A DNA stretch of 64,000 nt from Rikenellaceae bacterium (GCA_015059715.1 SUZV01000001.1:180948-244947); one strand, 5' to 3'. Shown: positions 54,133 through 63,860, counted from the first letter of the stretch. The notes: generated from the sequence alone by a model not told the origin. Translations and numbers: made by a program.

Positions 54133-56286
54133 TTACTCTTCGTCGGTATCGGTGTAAGCCTTCAACAGCTTATCCTGTACGTCGGCAGGCACCTGCTCGT
54201 ATGATGCAAACTGCATTGTGTATGTCGCAGCACCCGATGTCAACGACGACAACGATGTTGAGTAGCGATAGAGCTCTGCAAGAGGTACACGTGCATTAAG
54301 ACGGTCGAAGCCCTTATCCGACTCCATACCCATAATCATAGCACGGCGGTTCTGCAAGTCGCTCATCACAGCACCCATATACTCGCTTGGAGTGAGCACC
54401 TCGACGTTGTAGATAGGCTCCATAATCTTAGGACCTGCGTTGCGGAAGGCATCCTTGAAGGCGTTACGTCCTGCAAGCTTGAATGAGAGCTCGTTTGAAT
54501 CTACTGGGTGCATCTTACCGTAGTAGATAACCACGCGTATATCGCGAGCATATGAGCCTGTCAATGGACCCTCGTCCATCTTCTCCATGATACCCTTCAA
54601 AATCGCAGGCATAAAGCGTGCATCGATAGCACCACCAACGATAGAGTTGTAGTACTGAAGCTTACCGCCCCATGGCAAGTCATACTCCTCCTTGCCCTTA
54701 ACGCTCACAGCAATCTCCTGGCCATTTACCTTATACTTCGTAGGCTCAGGCATACCATCGTAGTATGGCTCGATGACCATGTGAACCTCGCCAAACTGAC
54801 CTGAACCACCCGACTGCTTCTTGTGACGATAGTCGGCCTGAGCTACCTTGGTGATAGTCTCGCGATATGGAATCTTAGGTGCGAAGTACTCAAGCTCCAT
54901 CTTATTCTCGGTAGATAGACGCTGCTTGAGGATGTTGAGGTGGTGCTCACCCTGACCCTGGATGATGGTCTGCTTAAGCTCCTTAGAGTACTCTACAAGG
55001 ATTGTTGGGTCCTCATACTTAGCATCGTTGAGCAACTTGCCAAGCTTCTCCTCGTCGTTCTGCTCCTTAGCCTTCACAGCTGCGCGGTAGCGAGGTTCGG
55101 GGAATACAATAGGCTCGCAAGCAACAGGTGCTGATGGTGCTGCAAGGGTGTCGTTTGTGCGAGTTGCCTTGAGCTTTACGGTGCAACCTATATCACCAGC
55201 CAAGAGCTCCGTAACCTTAACACGGTTCTTACCTGCTACGGCAAACAACTGCGAGAGCTTCTCCTTGTTGCCCGTGCGTGAGTTTACAAGCTCCATACCC
55301 TCTGAGAGCTTACCACGTACCACGCGGAAGTAGGTAATCTCGCCGATGTGCTGCTCTATCTGGCTCTTGAATACGAATACAACTGTTGGCTCCTCCTCGT
55401 TGGCCATAAGCTCCTCGCCCTCGGTAGAGAGGAATGCTGGGGCCTTCAATGGACCTGGGGCAACGTTGATGATAAACTCCATAAGACGCTTTGTACCTAT
55501 GTCGCGCTTACCCGATGCGCAGAAGACAGGCATAACATCGCGCTTAGATACACCGAGCTTAAGACCCGAGCGGATGTCGTCCTGTGTGAGTGAACCCTTC
55601 TCGAAGTATAGCTCCATAAGTGCGTCATCGTATACGGCAGCGGCCTCGGCAAGCTCCTGGTTAAGGGCATTAGCCTTATCTATCTCGCTATCTGGAATTG
55701 GGTGCTCCTCGCGAGTACCGTTCTCGTCTACGAAGGTATACATCTTCATCATCAACACGTCGATAAACGAGTTGAAGCCTGCGCCCTGGTTTACAGGATA
55801 CTGCACGATAACTGGCTTAACAGAAGAGTTGGCGCGGATACCCTCAAGGGTGGCATCGAAGTTTGCCTTGTCGCCATCGAGCTGGTTAACAACACCGATG
55901 AGTGGCTTGTTGAGGATACGTGCATAGCGTGACTGTAGCTCAGAGCCTACCTCCCAGCCATTCTGGGCATTGAGAACCATGATACCAACGTCGCCGACCT
56001 TGAATGCCGAGAAGAGCGAGCCACAGAAGTCGTCCGAACCTGGGCAGTCGATGATGTTGAGCTTGCGGCCCATGAACTCAGTAAAGAGGGTTGTTGAATA
56101 GATTGAGCGTTTGTATTCATGCTCGATATCGGTGTTGTCCGATATTGTATTGTTATTCTCGATACTACCCCTGCGGTCAATCACTTTACCCTCGAAAGCC
56201 ATTGCTTCGGCAAGGGTAGTTTTTCCAGTGCCAGGCGCACCAATAAGAACGATGTTCTTAATCTCTTTTGCTGAATAATTTTTCAT
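54133..56286 (-). CDS. fusA2: EF-G2, elongation factor G paralogue with degenerate GTPase motifs
   Basis: 717 aa with the full EF-G domain plan. The G domain keeps a P-loop, GAPGTGKTT (16-24), but the usual His of DTPGHVDF is Ser84 in DCPGSDDF, the RGITI switch I segment reads RSIYS, and NKxD is NQLD. Domains II-V are well kept: GGSGQFGEVHMV, TGSYARDIRVVIYYGKMHPVDS and LTPSEYMGAVMSDLQNRRAMIMGME. The Bacteroides thetaiotaomicron paralogue EF-G2 is reported to support translation without GTP hydrolysis and to matter in the gut under carbon limitation; the motif changes here fit that. It has its own promoter and terminator. Confidence 0.85.
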   Translation of the reverse strand: MKNYSAKEIKNIVLIGAPGTGKTTLAEAMAFEGKVIDRRGSIENNNTISDNTDIEHEYKRSIYSTTLFTEFMGRKLNIIDCPGSDDFCGSLFSAFKVGDVGIMVLNAQNGWEVGSELQSRYARILNKPLIGVVNQLDGDKANFDATLEGIRANSSVKPVIVQYPVNQGAGFNSFIDVLMMKMYTFVDENGTREEHPIPDSEIDKANALNQELAEAAAVYDDALMELYFEKGSLTQDDIRSGLKLGVSKRDVMPVFCASGKRDIGTKRLMEFIINVAPGPLKAPAFLSTEGEELMANEEEPTVVFVFKSQIEQHIGEITYFRVVRGKLSEGMELVNSRTGNKEKLSQLFAVAGKNRVKVTELLAGDIGCTVKLKATRTNDTLAAPSAPVACEPIVFPEPRYRAAVKAKEQNDEEKLGKLLNDAKYEDPTILVEYSKELKQTIIQGQGEHHLNILKQRLSTENKMELEYFAPKIPYRETITKVAQADYRHKKQSGGSGQFGEVHMVIEPYYDGMPEPTKYKVNGQEIAVSVKGKEEYDLPWGGKLQYYNSIVGGAIDARFMPAILKGIMEKMDEGPLTGSYARDIRVVIYYGKMHPVDSNELSFKLAGRNAFKDAFRNAGPKIMEPIYNVEVLTPSEYMGAVMSDLQNRRAMIMGMESDKGFDRLNARVPLAELYRYSTSLSSLTSGAATYTMQFASYEQVPADVQDKLLKAYTDTDEE

Positions 56287-56383
56287 AGTATATTAGTTTT
56301 TAGGTTTTTTCTTGAGCCGCTTAAGTCTTAGTCTTAGCTCCTGTTTTGGGGCCGAGCAAACCCTTAAGTGCCTTTGCGGATTA

Positions 56384-56415
56384 TAAAGTTAAAGACTTTT
56401 TTTTTAACGACAAAA
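56384..56415 (-). promoter_or_regulatory. Likely EF-G2 promoter
   Basis: Minus strand: TTTTG, exactly 19 nt, TAACTTTA (one base off TAnnTTTG). About 100 nt leader, longer than for most genes here, leaving space for regulation. Confidence 0.5.
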
Positions 56416-56680
56416 TAAAAGACCAATATTTTTTAAAAAGTGATTATTTCCCTCGGTTTTTAACCCCCTAATATAGCTGTTCTTATATTATATATGGTAT
56501 ATTTATGCTATTTATCCACTTTGCATACATCGCTACTTGAAGTGCATGCAATAGAGCAAAATGAGAGGTGGAATATGGTCTTTTTGCACTTTTCGATATA
56601 AGATGGTAACCATTTCGCACACTAAGCATATCACTATCACGAAATTTTTGTATATTTGTTTGTGCTAACCTGCAATATAG
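56416..56680. other. AT-rich divergent gap between EF-G2 and the 830-aa barrel gene
   Basis: No gene seen. A TATATTTG box (56651-56658) reads toward the barrel gene 23 nt from its ATG. Shared control of the divergent genes is possible but no palindrome was identified. Confidence 0.4.
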
Positions 56681-59173
56681 ATGAAACTTAAGTTATCGAC
56701 ACACACTCTACTAATAACCGTTGCCATGCTCTGCTTCGTTGCAGTGGCTGTGGCACAGGATATAGGTGTCGATAAGGACGAGGCCTATAAGCTCCTTGGC
56801 TACGACTACAACGACTACAAATATTACGACGACAATGAGGATGATATGCAGAGTATCACGCCCCTGCAAGATACGTTGTCGCCATCGCTCAACCTTGGCG
56901 ATGTAGATATTCGCAATGCACAATACGCACTGCGCACATACGGACTTAGACTACGTGGCCAAGCACTTCAAGAGGAGTCATATGCTATAGGCCCTATCGA
57001 GATAGACTACCAGAGTGCATCGCGCCTAATGAGGTTGGGCCTTGCTCGCAGCACAACGTTGGGCATAGCGACCACAAGACCCTCAGCTACCATAGCCTCT
57101 ACTACGGAGATACTCTTGGGCGAAGAGCGCAGAGAACGATACTCGGAGCACTACCTTCGAGGCGATATCTCGGGGCGCAACTACCTCGGTGGCCTAAGCT
57201 ACAGGGCCACGTGGCTGCCACAGCGCGATGGCATACGCCTTGACGATGCGTGGACGATAACCCACTATGCCAATCTCCGCACGGGGCGTGACCTATATAT
57301 CGATGGGGTATACACCAACTCCGCAGAGTTAGCCGTTGAGGCCTCGCGCTCTACGCGCCGCTATGCCCTCTCGATTGTTGCCCTTTTGCCCTACTCGAAC
57401 CAGGGACTTAGGCAGGCATCTACGGCCGAGGCGTTCAGGCTGACGGGAAACACACTCTACAACCCCTCATGGGGTTTTCAGTGTGGCAAGCCGCGCAATG
57501 CTCGTGTGCTCAGTGTCTTAACGCCAGAGGTTATAGCACGCTGGGACTACCGTATAACCAACACCACAACTCTACACCTTATCTCCGATATAAGCTATCA
57601 GCCAAGGTCACTTACAGCACTCAATTGGTTCGATGCATCCACGCCGATTCCCGACAACTACCGCTATATGCCCTCATACTACGATACAAATCGTAAGATA
57701 GGTGTTACCAAGATGTGGACAACAAATAATAGCGACTACACGCAGATAGATTGGCAGGGGCTCTACCACACAAATGCGATACAGCCCGATGGCCATGCTC
57801 GCTATATCGTGGATAGCCAGCGCGAGAATCTCACACGTGCCGCCTTATCGCTATATGTTGATGGTCAAATCCTAAGTGTTAAGGTCGCGGCAGGTGCAAT
57901 CATAGATTACAACACTACGCACCATTTCAAGGTTGTTGAGGACCTGCTCGGTGCCGACTATCTTATCGACAAGGACTACTACCTTGTCAGCGACGATACC
58001 TATGGCAACAACTATCAGAATGACCTGCATAACCCTAACCGCATACTCTACGAAGGCGATAAGTATAGCTACAACTATCGCCTCAGCCGCCTACAGACCA
58101 GGGTCTTTGCCAATGCGTTATGGGGTTACGGCCTCGGCCAGATAGGTGCTACGATATCCATAGCTACGCAGTGGACACATAGGCGCGGCTACTACGAGAA
58201 GGAGATATTCTCGGGGAGTGGCTCCTACGGTCGCTCACAGACTATCTTACTCAGTCCCTATGACATCTCCTTAGGGTGGCGACACTCCTTTGGCAAGCAT
58301 GGCCTGCGTGTCGCAGCAATGGTGCGTGGCGATAGCCCACAGTGCGACAACATGTTTCTCCAAACAGAGTATAATAATCGCCGCGTCGAGGGGATAAAAC
58401 TACGTACTGCGTTGGCCTCCGATGCTACATATATCTATGCTCCTAATCAACGCTTTACATTCTCGGCGACGCTCTTTGCCGCAGCCTTGGTCGATGATAG
58501 CGATGTGATACACTACTACGATGACTTAGTGGGGAGATATGTCGATGGCGTAGTGAGTAACATCGAGTATCTAAGCTTCGGTATCGAGGCGAGTGCCAAT
58601 GTTAGGTGGTCGAAATACCTAAGTTCGAACTTCTTGGCTACGGCTATGCGCAGTCGATATATCGACAATGCGACAGTGACGCTCTATGCCGACAACGACA
58701 ATAGCCTGATAGCGCACACTACGGCAGAGATGAAGGGGCATAATACGGGTACGCCTGAGTTGGCTCTCTATGGCGATGTGGAGTTCTATGCAGCAGGTTG
58801 GCGAGCGCGACTTGCGGCATACTACTGTGGCTATAGATATATATCTCCATCATATACGCGCCGCAGTGTACGTGTGTTGGATATCGCCTCGTCCGACGAG
58901 CACCGCATGTTGCTACGCTCGCAACAACGCTTCGACGATATAGCCTCGATGGACCTTAGCGTAAGTAAGCGTATACGCCTAAAATGGGCCACAATGAGCA
59001 TCCAGCTATCTATACGAAATATGCTCGGCATCAACACTATAAGTAGTGGCTATGAGCAGCATAGGGTGCGCCGTATAACGCATAACGATATAGCGCGTGT
59101 TGAGCCCTTCGACAACCGCCTAAGATATGGCTATGGGCGCACCTATAACTTCGGCATAGGATTGTGGTTTTAG
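56681..59173 (+). CDS. Large outer-membrane beta-barrel protein of unknown function
   Basis: 830 aa. Signal peptide MKLKLSTHTLLITVAMLCFVAVAVAQ, then an acidic, Tyr/Asp-rich segment (LLGYDYNDYKYYDDNEDD, about 38-55). From about residue 70 on there are dozens of alternating aromatic strands and turns, ending in YGYGRTYNFGIGLWF, like the last strand of TonB-dependent receptors. No carboxypeptidase-like, plug or TonB-box region is recognised, so it is either a divergent receptor or a different large barrel. Divergent from EF-G2; upstream of ricT but with an independent gap. Confidence 0.75.
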   Translation: MKLKLSTHTLLITVAMLCFVAVAVAQDIGVDKDEAYKLLGYDYNDYKYYDDNEDDMQSITPLQDTLSPSLNLGDVDIRNAQYALRTYGLRLRGQALQEESYAIGPIEIDYQSASRLMRLGLARSTTLGIATTRPSATIASTTEILLGEERRERYSEHYLRGDISGRNYLGGLSYRATWLPQRDGIRLDDAWTITHYANLRTGRDLYIDGVYTNSAELAVEASRSTRRYALSIVALLPYSNQGLRQASTAEAFRLTGNTLYNPSWGFQCGKPRNARVLSVLTPEVIARWDYRITNTTTLHLISDISYQPRSLTALNWFDASTPIPDNYRYMPSYYDTNRKIGVTKMWTTNNSDYTQIDWQGLYHTNAIQPDGHARYIVDSQRENLTRAALSLYVDGQILSVKVAAGAIIDYNTTHHFKVVEDLLGADYLIDKDYYLVSDDTYGNNYQNDLHNPNRILYEGDKYSYNYRLSRLQTRVFANALWGYGLGQIGATISIATQWTHRRGYYEKEIFSGSGSYGRSQTILLSPYDISLGWRHSFGKHGLRVAAMVRGDSPQCDNMFLQTEYNNRRVEGIKLRTALASDATYIYAPNQRFTFSATLFAAALVDDSDVIHYYDDLVGRYVDGVVSNIEYLSFGIEASANVRWSKYLSSNFLATAMRSRYIDNATVTLYADNDNSLIAHTTAEMKGHNTGTPELALYGDVEFYAAGWRARLAAYYCGYRYISPSYTRRSVRVLDIASSDEHRMLLRSQQRFDDIASMDLSVSKRIRLKWATMSIQLSIRNMLGINTISSGYEQHRVRRITHNDIARVEPFDNRLRYGYGRTYNFGIGLWF

Positions 59174-59277
59174 GGCAATACTCCCCTCTTTGGCAAACTT
59201 TTGTTAGTTGCACTTTTCGATTCCATATTTTTTTAGTATCTTTACCCCGTTTTGAATACTATATATAGTGTAAGATA

Positions 59278-60729
59278 ATGAGTTGTAATAAAAAACATAT
59301 TCCCGATATTGGAAGAGGATGCTGCTTCTGTGATTGTGGCGATGAGATGGAGGCTAAGGCCTCGGAGGGTTGCTACAAGCTTCACGAGACCGACTGGTTA
59401 GAGGAGTATCCCAATAACATCCCCACCGATATATTTGAGGTGCGATTTAAGAATACACGTCGTTCCTACTACCAAAATGTCAACAACTTGGAGCTTAAGC
59501 GTGGCGATATTGTCGCTGTCGAGGCGCAGCCTGGTCACGACATAGGTATCATCTCGCTTACGGGCGATATGGTGGCTAAGCAGATGCGCCGCGTAGGCTT
59601 TAACCCCCACAATGGCGAGTTTAAGAAGATATACCGCAAGGCTCGTCCCTACGACATCGAGCGTTGGCAGGAGGCCATAGCCTTAGAGCACGAGACGATG
59701 ATAGCCTCGCGACAGATAGCCGCAGATATGGGTCTAAACATGAAGATTGGCGACGTGGAGTATCAAGGCGATAAGCTCAAGGCGATATTCTACTACATCG
59801 CCGATGAGCGTGTCGACTTCCGCGAGCTTATCAAGGTCTTTGCCGAGCGATTTCATATACGTATCGAGATGAAGCAGATTGGTGCGCGTCAGGAGGCTGG
59901 CCGTATAGGTGGCATTGGTGCTTGTGGTCGCGAGCTATGTTGCTCATCGTGGATGTCGAGCTTCTCAAGCGTGACGACAAATGCTGCGCGCATGCAGGAG
60001 ATATCGCTCAACCCCCAGAAGTTGGCTGGCCAGTGCTCGAAGCTTAAGTGCTGCCTAATGTATGAGTATGACGTATACGCCGATGCACGTCGCACGATAC
60101 CTCGCCTCAGAGAGCCTCTTCAGACTATCGATGGCGAGTACTTCCTCATAAAGATAGACCCCTTGGCTGGTACAATGTCGTTCTCGACAAGTAAGAATAC
60201 CATTGCTAACCTAACGACGCTGCCTATCAGCCGAGTAAAGGAGATTATAGCCCTTAACCGCGCTGGCGAGAAGGCCGAGACGCTTGAGGGTAACACCACA
60301 GAGCAACGTGCCGAGGAGCCTACCTATCGCCAAGAGGAGGATAGCATAACACGCTTTGACAATAAGAGCAAGCGTAGTAAGCGTAATAAGCGCAAAGGCG
60401 ATAAGGGTGATAAGGGCGTGCGTAGCGAGTCGGGTGAGGGCGAGAGTGGTGCGGAGAATATAGCCGAGGGTGGCGAGCAGAGTGCGCAAGAGCCTAAGGA
60501 GCAGCGCGAGACAAAGGAGCGTAGGCAGCGACCACGTAGGCCCGAGCAGCCAAAGAGTGACAATACGACAGCTGAGACAGCACCCCAGGCAGATAAGCAG
60601 GGCGATAGCAACGAGGAGCGTGGTGAGCGTGGTGAGCGTGGTGAGCGACGCTTCAAAGGTCGTGGCCGCAGAAATGGAGGGCGTGGCGAGCGTCAGCGTG
60701 GTGATAATGGCCCAGATAGCAAGGAGTAA
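59278..60729 (+). CDS. ricT: PSP1-domain protein (RicT-like)
   Basis: 483 aa. An N-terminal Cys-rich start (CNKKHIPDIGRGCCFCDC) precedes the conserved core: FEVRFKNTRRSYYQN, VAVEAQPGHDIGIISLTG, and the PSP1 C-terminal signature RFHIRIEMKQIGARQEAGRIGGIGACGRELCCSSW with CSKLKCCLMYEYD. These cysteines bind iron-sulfur in the RicAFT complex of Bacillus. The last 140 residues are a charged, low-complexity tail with KRSKRNKRKGDKGDKG and RGERGERGER. It starts a four-gene run ricT-gldH-trmB-rlmD. The tail may bind RNA; this is an inference from composition. Confidence 0.87.
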   Translation: MSCNKKHIPDIGRGCCFCDCGDEMEAKASEGCYKLHETDWLEEYPNNIPTDIFEVRFKNTRRSYYQNVNNLELKRGDIVAVEAQPGHDIGIISLTGDMVAKQMRRVGFNPHNGEFKKIYRKARPYDIERWQEAIALEHETMIASRQIAADMGLNMKIGDVEYQGDKLKAIFYYIADERVDFRELIKVFAERFHIRIEMKQIGARQEAGRIGGIGACGRELCCSSWMSSFSSVTTNAARMQEISLNPQKLAGQCSKLKCCLMYEYDVYADARRTIPRLREPLQTIDGEYFLIKIDPLAGTMSFSTSKNTIANLTTLPISRVKEIIALNRAGEKAETLEGNTTEQRAEEPTYRQEEDSITRFDNKSKRSKRNKRKGDKGDKGVRSESGEGESGAENIAEGGEQSAQEPKEQRETKERRQRPRRPEQPKSDNTTAETAPQADKQGDSNEERGERGERGERRFKGRGRRNGGRGERQRGDNGPDSKE

Positions 60730-60764
60730 ACCCCGAATATAGTAACGTTAGCATCGCAGAGAGA

Positions 60765-61220
60765 ATGAGAAGCAGACTCATTACGATAATATCGATATTG
60801 GTGATATCGCTGTCGGGATGTATGCCTAAGGGGCGTAGCGTCGTGGTAAACGATACCGAGAACGATAGGTGGAGCACGGTCGAGGAGTTCTACTACGATA
60901 ACGTAGATACCCTCACACGTCGCGACATATCTATCGTCGTGCGCTACGGTCATGGCTATACGGCCGACTCGGTGGCGATGAGCATACTTAGCATATCGCC
61001 CGACTCTCTGGTTTTTGAGGAGCCCTTTAAGTTGCGTATACCTCGCTTAGGCGATATGCGTCCTGCGGAGCATACGTTTCTCTATCGTCGTAACGTGCTG
61101 CTCGCAAAAGAGGGCCGCTACACCTTCCGCCTTAAGCCAGATGCCGTAGTCGAGGGCATAAGCTCGGTAGGCCTCGTAATAACAGAGGTTAAAAGAGTCG
61201 GTGATAACACACAACAATAG
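60765..61220 (+). CDS. gldH: GldH-family lipoprotein
   Basis: 151 aa. Lipoprotein signal (LITIISILVISLSGC), then a beta-rich domain (EEFYYDNVDTLTRRDISIVVRYG, RNVLLAKEGRYTFRLKPDAVVEGISSVGLVI) as in GldH, a protein needed for gliding in Flavobacterium. In Bacteroidales GldH is conserved without gliding, so its role here is uncertain. 35 nt after ricT and 26 nt before trmB. Confidence 0.85.
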   Translation: MRSRLITIISILVISLSGCMPKGRSVVVNDTENDRWSTVEEFYYDNVDTLTRRDISIVVRYGHGYTADSVAMSILSISPDSLVFEEPFKLRIPRLGDMRPAEHTFLYRRNVLLAKEGRYTFRLKPDAVVEGISSVGLVITEVKRVGDNTQQ

Positions 61221-61246
61221 CCACATAACGAATAACACCCGTAGCT

Positions 61247-61999
61247 ATGGGAAAAGATAAACTGAGAAAATTTGCCGAAAACCTCACCTTTGCCTGCCTT
61301 GTGCAGCCCGAGTTCGAGGATATATTCCACAAGGACCACCCCTTGAAGGGTCGCTGGCACGAGGAGTTCTTCCACAACGACAACCCCATCGTCCTGGAGC
61401 TTGGTTGTGGCAAGGGAGAGTACACCATTGCGCTTGCCGAGCGTAACCCCGACTGCAACTATATAGGCATCGACATCAAGGGGGCGCGTATGTGGCGTGG
61501 TGCCAAGACAGCCACCGAGCGCGGCATGGCCAACGTGGGCTTTGTGCGCACACGCATCGAGTTTATACGCTCTTTCTTCGCGCCTGGCGAGATTAGCCAG
61601 ATATGGATAACCTTTCCAGACCCTCAGCTTAAGAGTCGACGAGCAAAGAAACGCCTCACCTCGCCACTCTTCTTAGCCGACTACAAGCAGATGCTCACAG
61701 AGGATGGTGTGATAAACCTCAAGACCGACTCGAAGCATCTTTACAACTATACCGCTGCCGTTATCGAGCGTCTTGGCCTCGGCGTAGAGGTGCAGAACGA
61801 CGACATCTACGGCTCGGGATATGCCGATGAGGTGTTGTCGGTAAAGACGGCATACGAGACAAGGTTTGTGTCGATGGGCCTGCCCATCACCTACACGCGC
61901 TTTAGCCTCGCAGGGTGCAACCACTTCGAGCACTTCGACTGGGAGGGTGACGACATCTTGGAGAAGGATGCCGAGAGTAACAGAACTAAAGCTTTTTAA
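61247..61999 (+). CDS. trmB: tRNA (guanine-N7-)-methyltransferase
   Basis: 250 aa Rossmann methyltransferase: SAM motif VLELGCGKGEYTIALAER (about 47), NYIGIDIKGARMW, the catalytic motif IWITFPDPQLKSRRAKKRLTSPLFL, and NLKTDSKHLYNYT. It methylates G46 in the variable loop of tRNAs. 26 nt after gldH. Confidence 0.95.
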   Translation: MGKDKLRKFAENLTFACLVQPEFEDIFHKDHPLKGRWHEEFFHNDNPIVLELGCGKGEYTIALAERNPDCNYIGIDIKGARMWRGAKTATERGMANVGFVRTRIEFIRSFFAPGEISQIWITFPDPQLKSRRAKKRLTSPLFLADYKQMLTEDGVINLKTDSKHLYNYTAAVIERLGLGVEVQNDDIYGSGYADEVLSVKTAYETRFVSMGLPITYTRFSLAGCNHFEHFDWEGDDILEKDAESNRTKAF

Positions 62000-62010
62000 C
62001 CTACGCATAT

Positions 62011-63423
62011 ATGGGAAAGAGAAGAAAGGATTACCCACTTATTGAGGGTCTACATATAACTACCCTTGCGGCCGAGGGTAAGGCGATGGGCAAGGTAGAT
62101 AATCAGGTTGTCTTTGTGCCCATGACACTGCCTGGCGATGTTGTGGATGTGCAGATACGCAAGCACCACCGCCGCTATATGGAGGGTACTGTGGTACGCT
62201 TTGTCGAGAAGTCGCCACTGCGCATAGAGCCCTTCTGCCAGCACTTTGGCACCTGCGGAGGGTGTAAGTGGCAGAACCTGCCATACGACGAGCAGCTTAA
62301 GCAGAAGCGTCAGCAGGTCGAGGACCAGCTTGTGCGCATCGGCCACTTGGATATCCCCGAGGTGCGCACCTGTCTGGGCTCGGCACGTACTCGCGAGTAT
62401 CGCAATAAGCTTGAGTTTACCTTCGCGGACCGCCGCTGGCTCACCTACGAAGAGATTGCCTCAGGGGGCGATATAGCCTCGACACCTGCCGTAGGCTTCC
62501 ATATCCCTGGCTGCTTTGACAAGGTCCTCGATATCGAGCAGTGCCATCTACAGGTAGAGCTCTCGAACAGAATACGCCTTGCTACCAAGCAGTTCTGCAT
62601 CGACAACGGCTACTCGTTCCACAATGCACGTGCCCACGAGGGCCTTATGCGCACTATGGTTGTGCGCACAGCCTCAACGGGCGAGGTGATGGTTATCGTG
62701 GTATTCAACGAGAACGACAGAGAGAGAATAGAGGCACTTATGACATACCTACGCGATGAGTTTAAGGAGATAACCTCGCTGATATATATGGTCAACGACA
62801 AGTGGAATGACTCGCTTGGCGACCGTGAGCCTATATGCTTTGCAGGCAAGGACCATATCATCGAGCAGATGGAGGACCTTAAGTTTAAGGTAGGACCTAA
62901 GTCGTTCTACCAGACCAACTCGGAGCAGGCCTACGAATTGTATAAGGTTGCGCGTGACTTTGCCGAGCTTGGCGAGGATGATACCCTCTATGACCTATAT
63001 ACGGGTACGGGTACTATCGCCAACTTCTGCGCTCGCCACGCTAAGCGAGTTGTAGGCATCGAGTATGTTCCCGAGGCAATAGAGGATGCGGTTATCAACT
63101 CGCGCCTCAACGGCATCGAGAATACGACGTTCTATGCTGGCGACATGAAGGATGTGCTCAGCGACGAGTTTGTCGAGCGCAATGGCCGTCCCGATGTTAT
63201 CATCCTCGACCCTCCCCGCGCAGGTGTCGATGAGCGCGTATTGGAGGTTATCAAGCGTGCCGCACCCGAGCGTATGGTATACGTTAGCTGTAACCCCTCG
63301 ACGCAGGCTCGCGACTTGGCTATACTCAATGATATGTACGAGATTGTTGCCGTGCAGCCAGTCGATATGTTCCCCCACACACACCATGTCGAAAATGTCG
63401 TTAAGCTCCGCAAGCGAGCATAG
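62011..63423 (+). CDS. rlmD: 23S rRNA (uracil-C5)-methyltransferase RlmD family
   Basis: 470 aa. A TRAM domain (about 15-75), four iron-sulfur cysteines (FCQHFGTCGGCKWQ and IEQCHLQ), and the SAM-binding core LYDLYTGTGTIANFCARHAKRVVGIEYVPEA. The catalytic cysteine region is VSCNPSTQARDLA, after the DPPRAG motif. It methylates a uracil in 23S rRNA; RlmD (U1939) and RlmC-like specificity cannot be told apart with certainty. It starts 11 nt after trmB and ends the run with a strong terminator. Confidence 0.9.
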   Translation: MGKRRKDYPLIEGLHITTLAAEGKAMGKVDNQVVFVPMTLPGDVVDVQIRKHHRRYMEGTVVRFVEKSPLRIEPFCQHFGTCGGCKWQNLPYDEQLKQKRQQVEDQLVRIGHLDIPEVRTCLGSARTREYRNKLEFTFADRRWLTYEEIASGGDIASTPAVGFHIPGCFDKVLDIEQCHLQVELSNRIRLATKQFCIDNGYSFHNARAHEGLMRTMVVRTASTGEVMVIVVFNENDRERIEALMTYLRDEFKEITSLIYMVNDKWNDSLGDREPICFAGKDHIIEQMEDLKFKVGPKSFYQTNSEQAYELYKVARDFAELGEDDTLYDLYTGTGTIANFCARHAKRVVGIEYVPEAIEDAVINSRLNGIENTTFYAGDMKDVLSDEFVERNGRPDVIILDPPRAGVDERVLEVIKRAAPERMVYVSCNPSTQARDLAILNDMYEIVAVQPVDMFPHTHHVENVVKLRKRA

Positions 63424-63473
63424 CGATGTGATGATACCATACAACAAAGGCTGCCATTCAGACTGTCCTTTTT

Positions 63474-63512
63474 CGGCGGTGAAAATCAATTCACTGCCGA
63501 TTTTATTTATTT
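63474..63512 (+). terminator. Terminator of the ricT-rlmD run
   Basis: CGGCGGTGAA / TTCACTGCCG (10 bp, one wobble), 6-nt loop, then ATTTTATTTATTT. Confidence 0.9.
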
Positions 63513-63588
63513 ACAATAGGTTAGGCTGTTGGGTTATGAAACGACTTTTATGCAAAAAACCGCTTAAACTCCAATCCTGCTCTTGGCG

Positions 63589-63605
63589 TGTAGTCTTCTA
63601 TGTAG
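63589..63605 (+). repeat. Direct repeat copy 3
   Basis: TGTAGTCTTCTATGTAG followed by TCTAAATTAAG; CGCTTAAAC lies about 27 nt upstream of it, as it does (at 43 nt) upstream of copy 1. It may be the left end of an element continuing beyond the window. Confidence 0.85.
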
Positions 63606-63825
63606 TCTAAATTAAGTGTAAATAATCAACCTACTGTTTAATCACCTATTGCGGACAGGCAAGAGGTGATTTTTCTATTTTATTCGAACAAGACCCCAAA
63701 AGAGTATTGTCATTTGCGAAAATATAATCGGCAAAACGATTTGTACAACTTTGTAAAACGAAATGTGCAAAAATCCAAAATTTTTGCGAGCGTTTGAAGC
63801 GACCATTTGAGCGGGAATTAAACGC

Positions 63826-63858
63826 TTTTCAAACACTATTCAAACGATATTCAAAAGC
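63826..63858. repeat. Three 11-bp TTCAAA repeats
   Basis: TTTTCAAACAC, TATTCAAACGA, TATTCAAAAGC in direct succession; an inverted relative, CGTTTGAA, lies at 63791-63798. The layout is iteron-like, but no replication or mobilisation gene is visible. Confidence 0.55.
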
Positions 63859-63860
63859 AA

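Larger units (their letters stand above)
63513..63858. other. AT-rich gap before the right-edge gene
   Basis: No gene seen. It holds the third direct-repeat copy and, near its end, three 11-bp repeats. The sequence is richer in A and T than the flanking core genes. Confidence 0.5.

Noticed and set aside
63152-63610. 152-aa plus-strand ORF overlapping the end of rlmD
   Set aside because: Starts inside rlmD in another frame and runs through the terminator and the 17-mer repeat; no domain.
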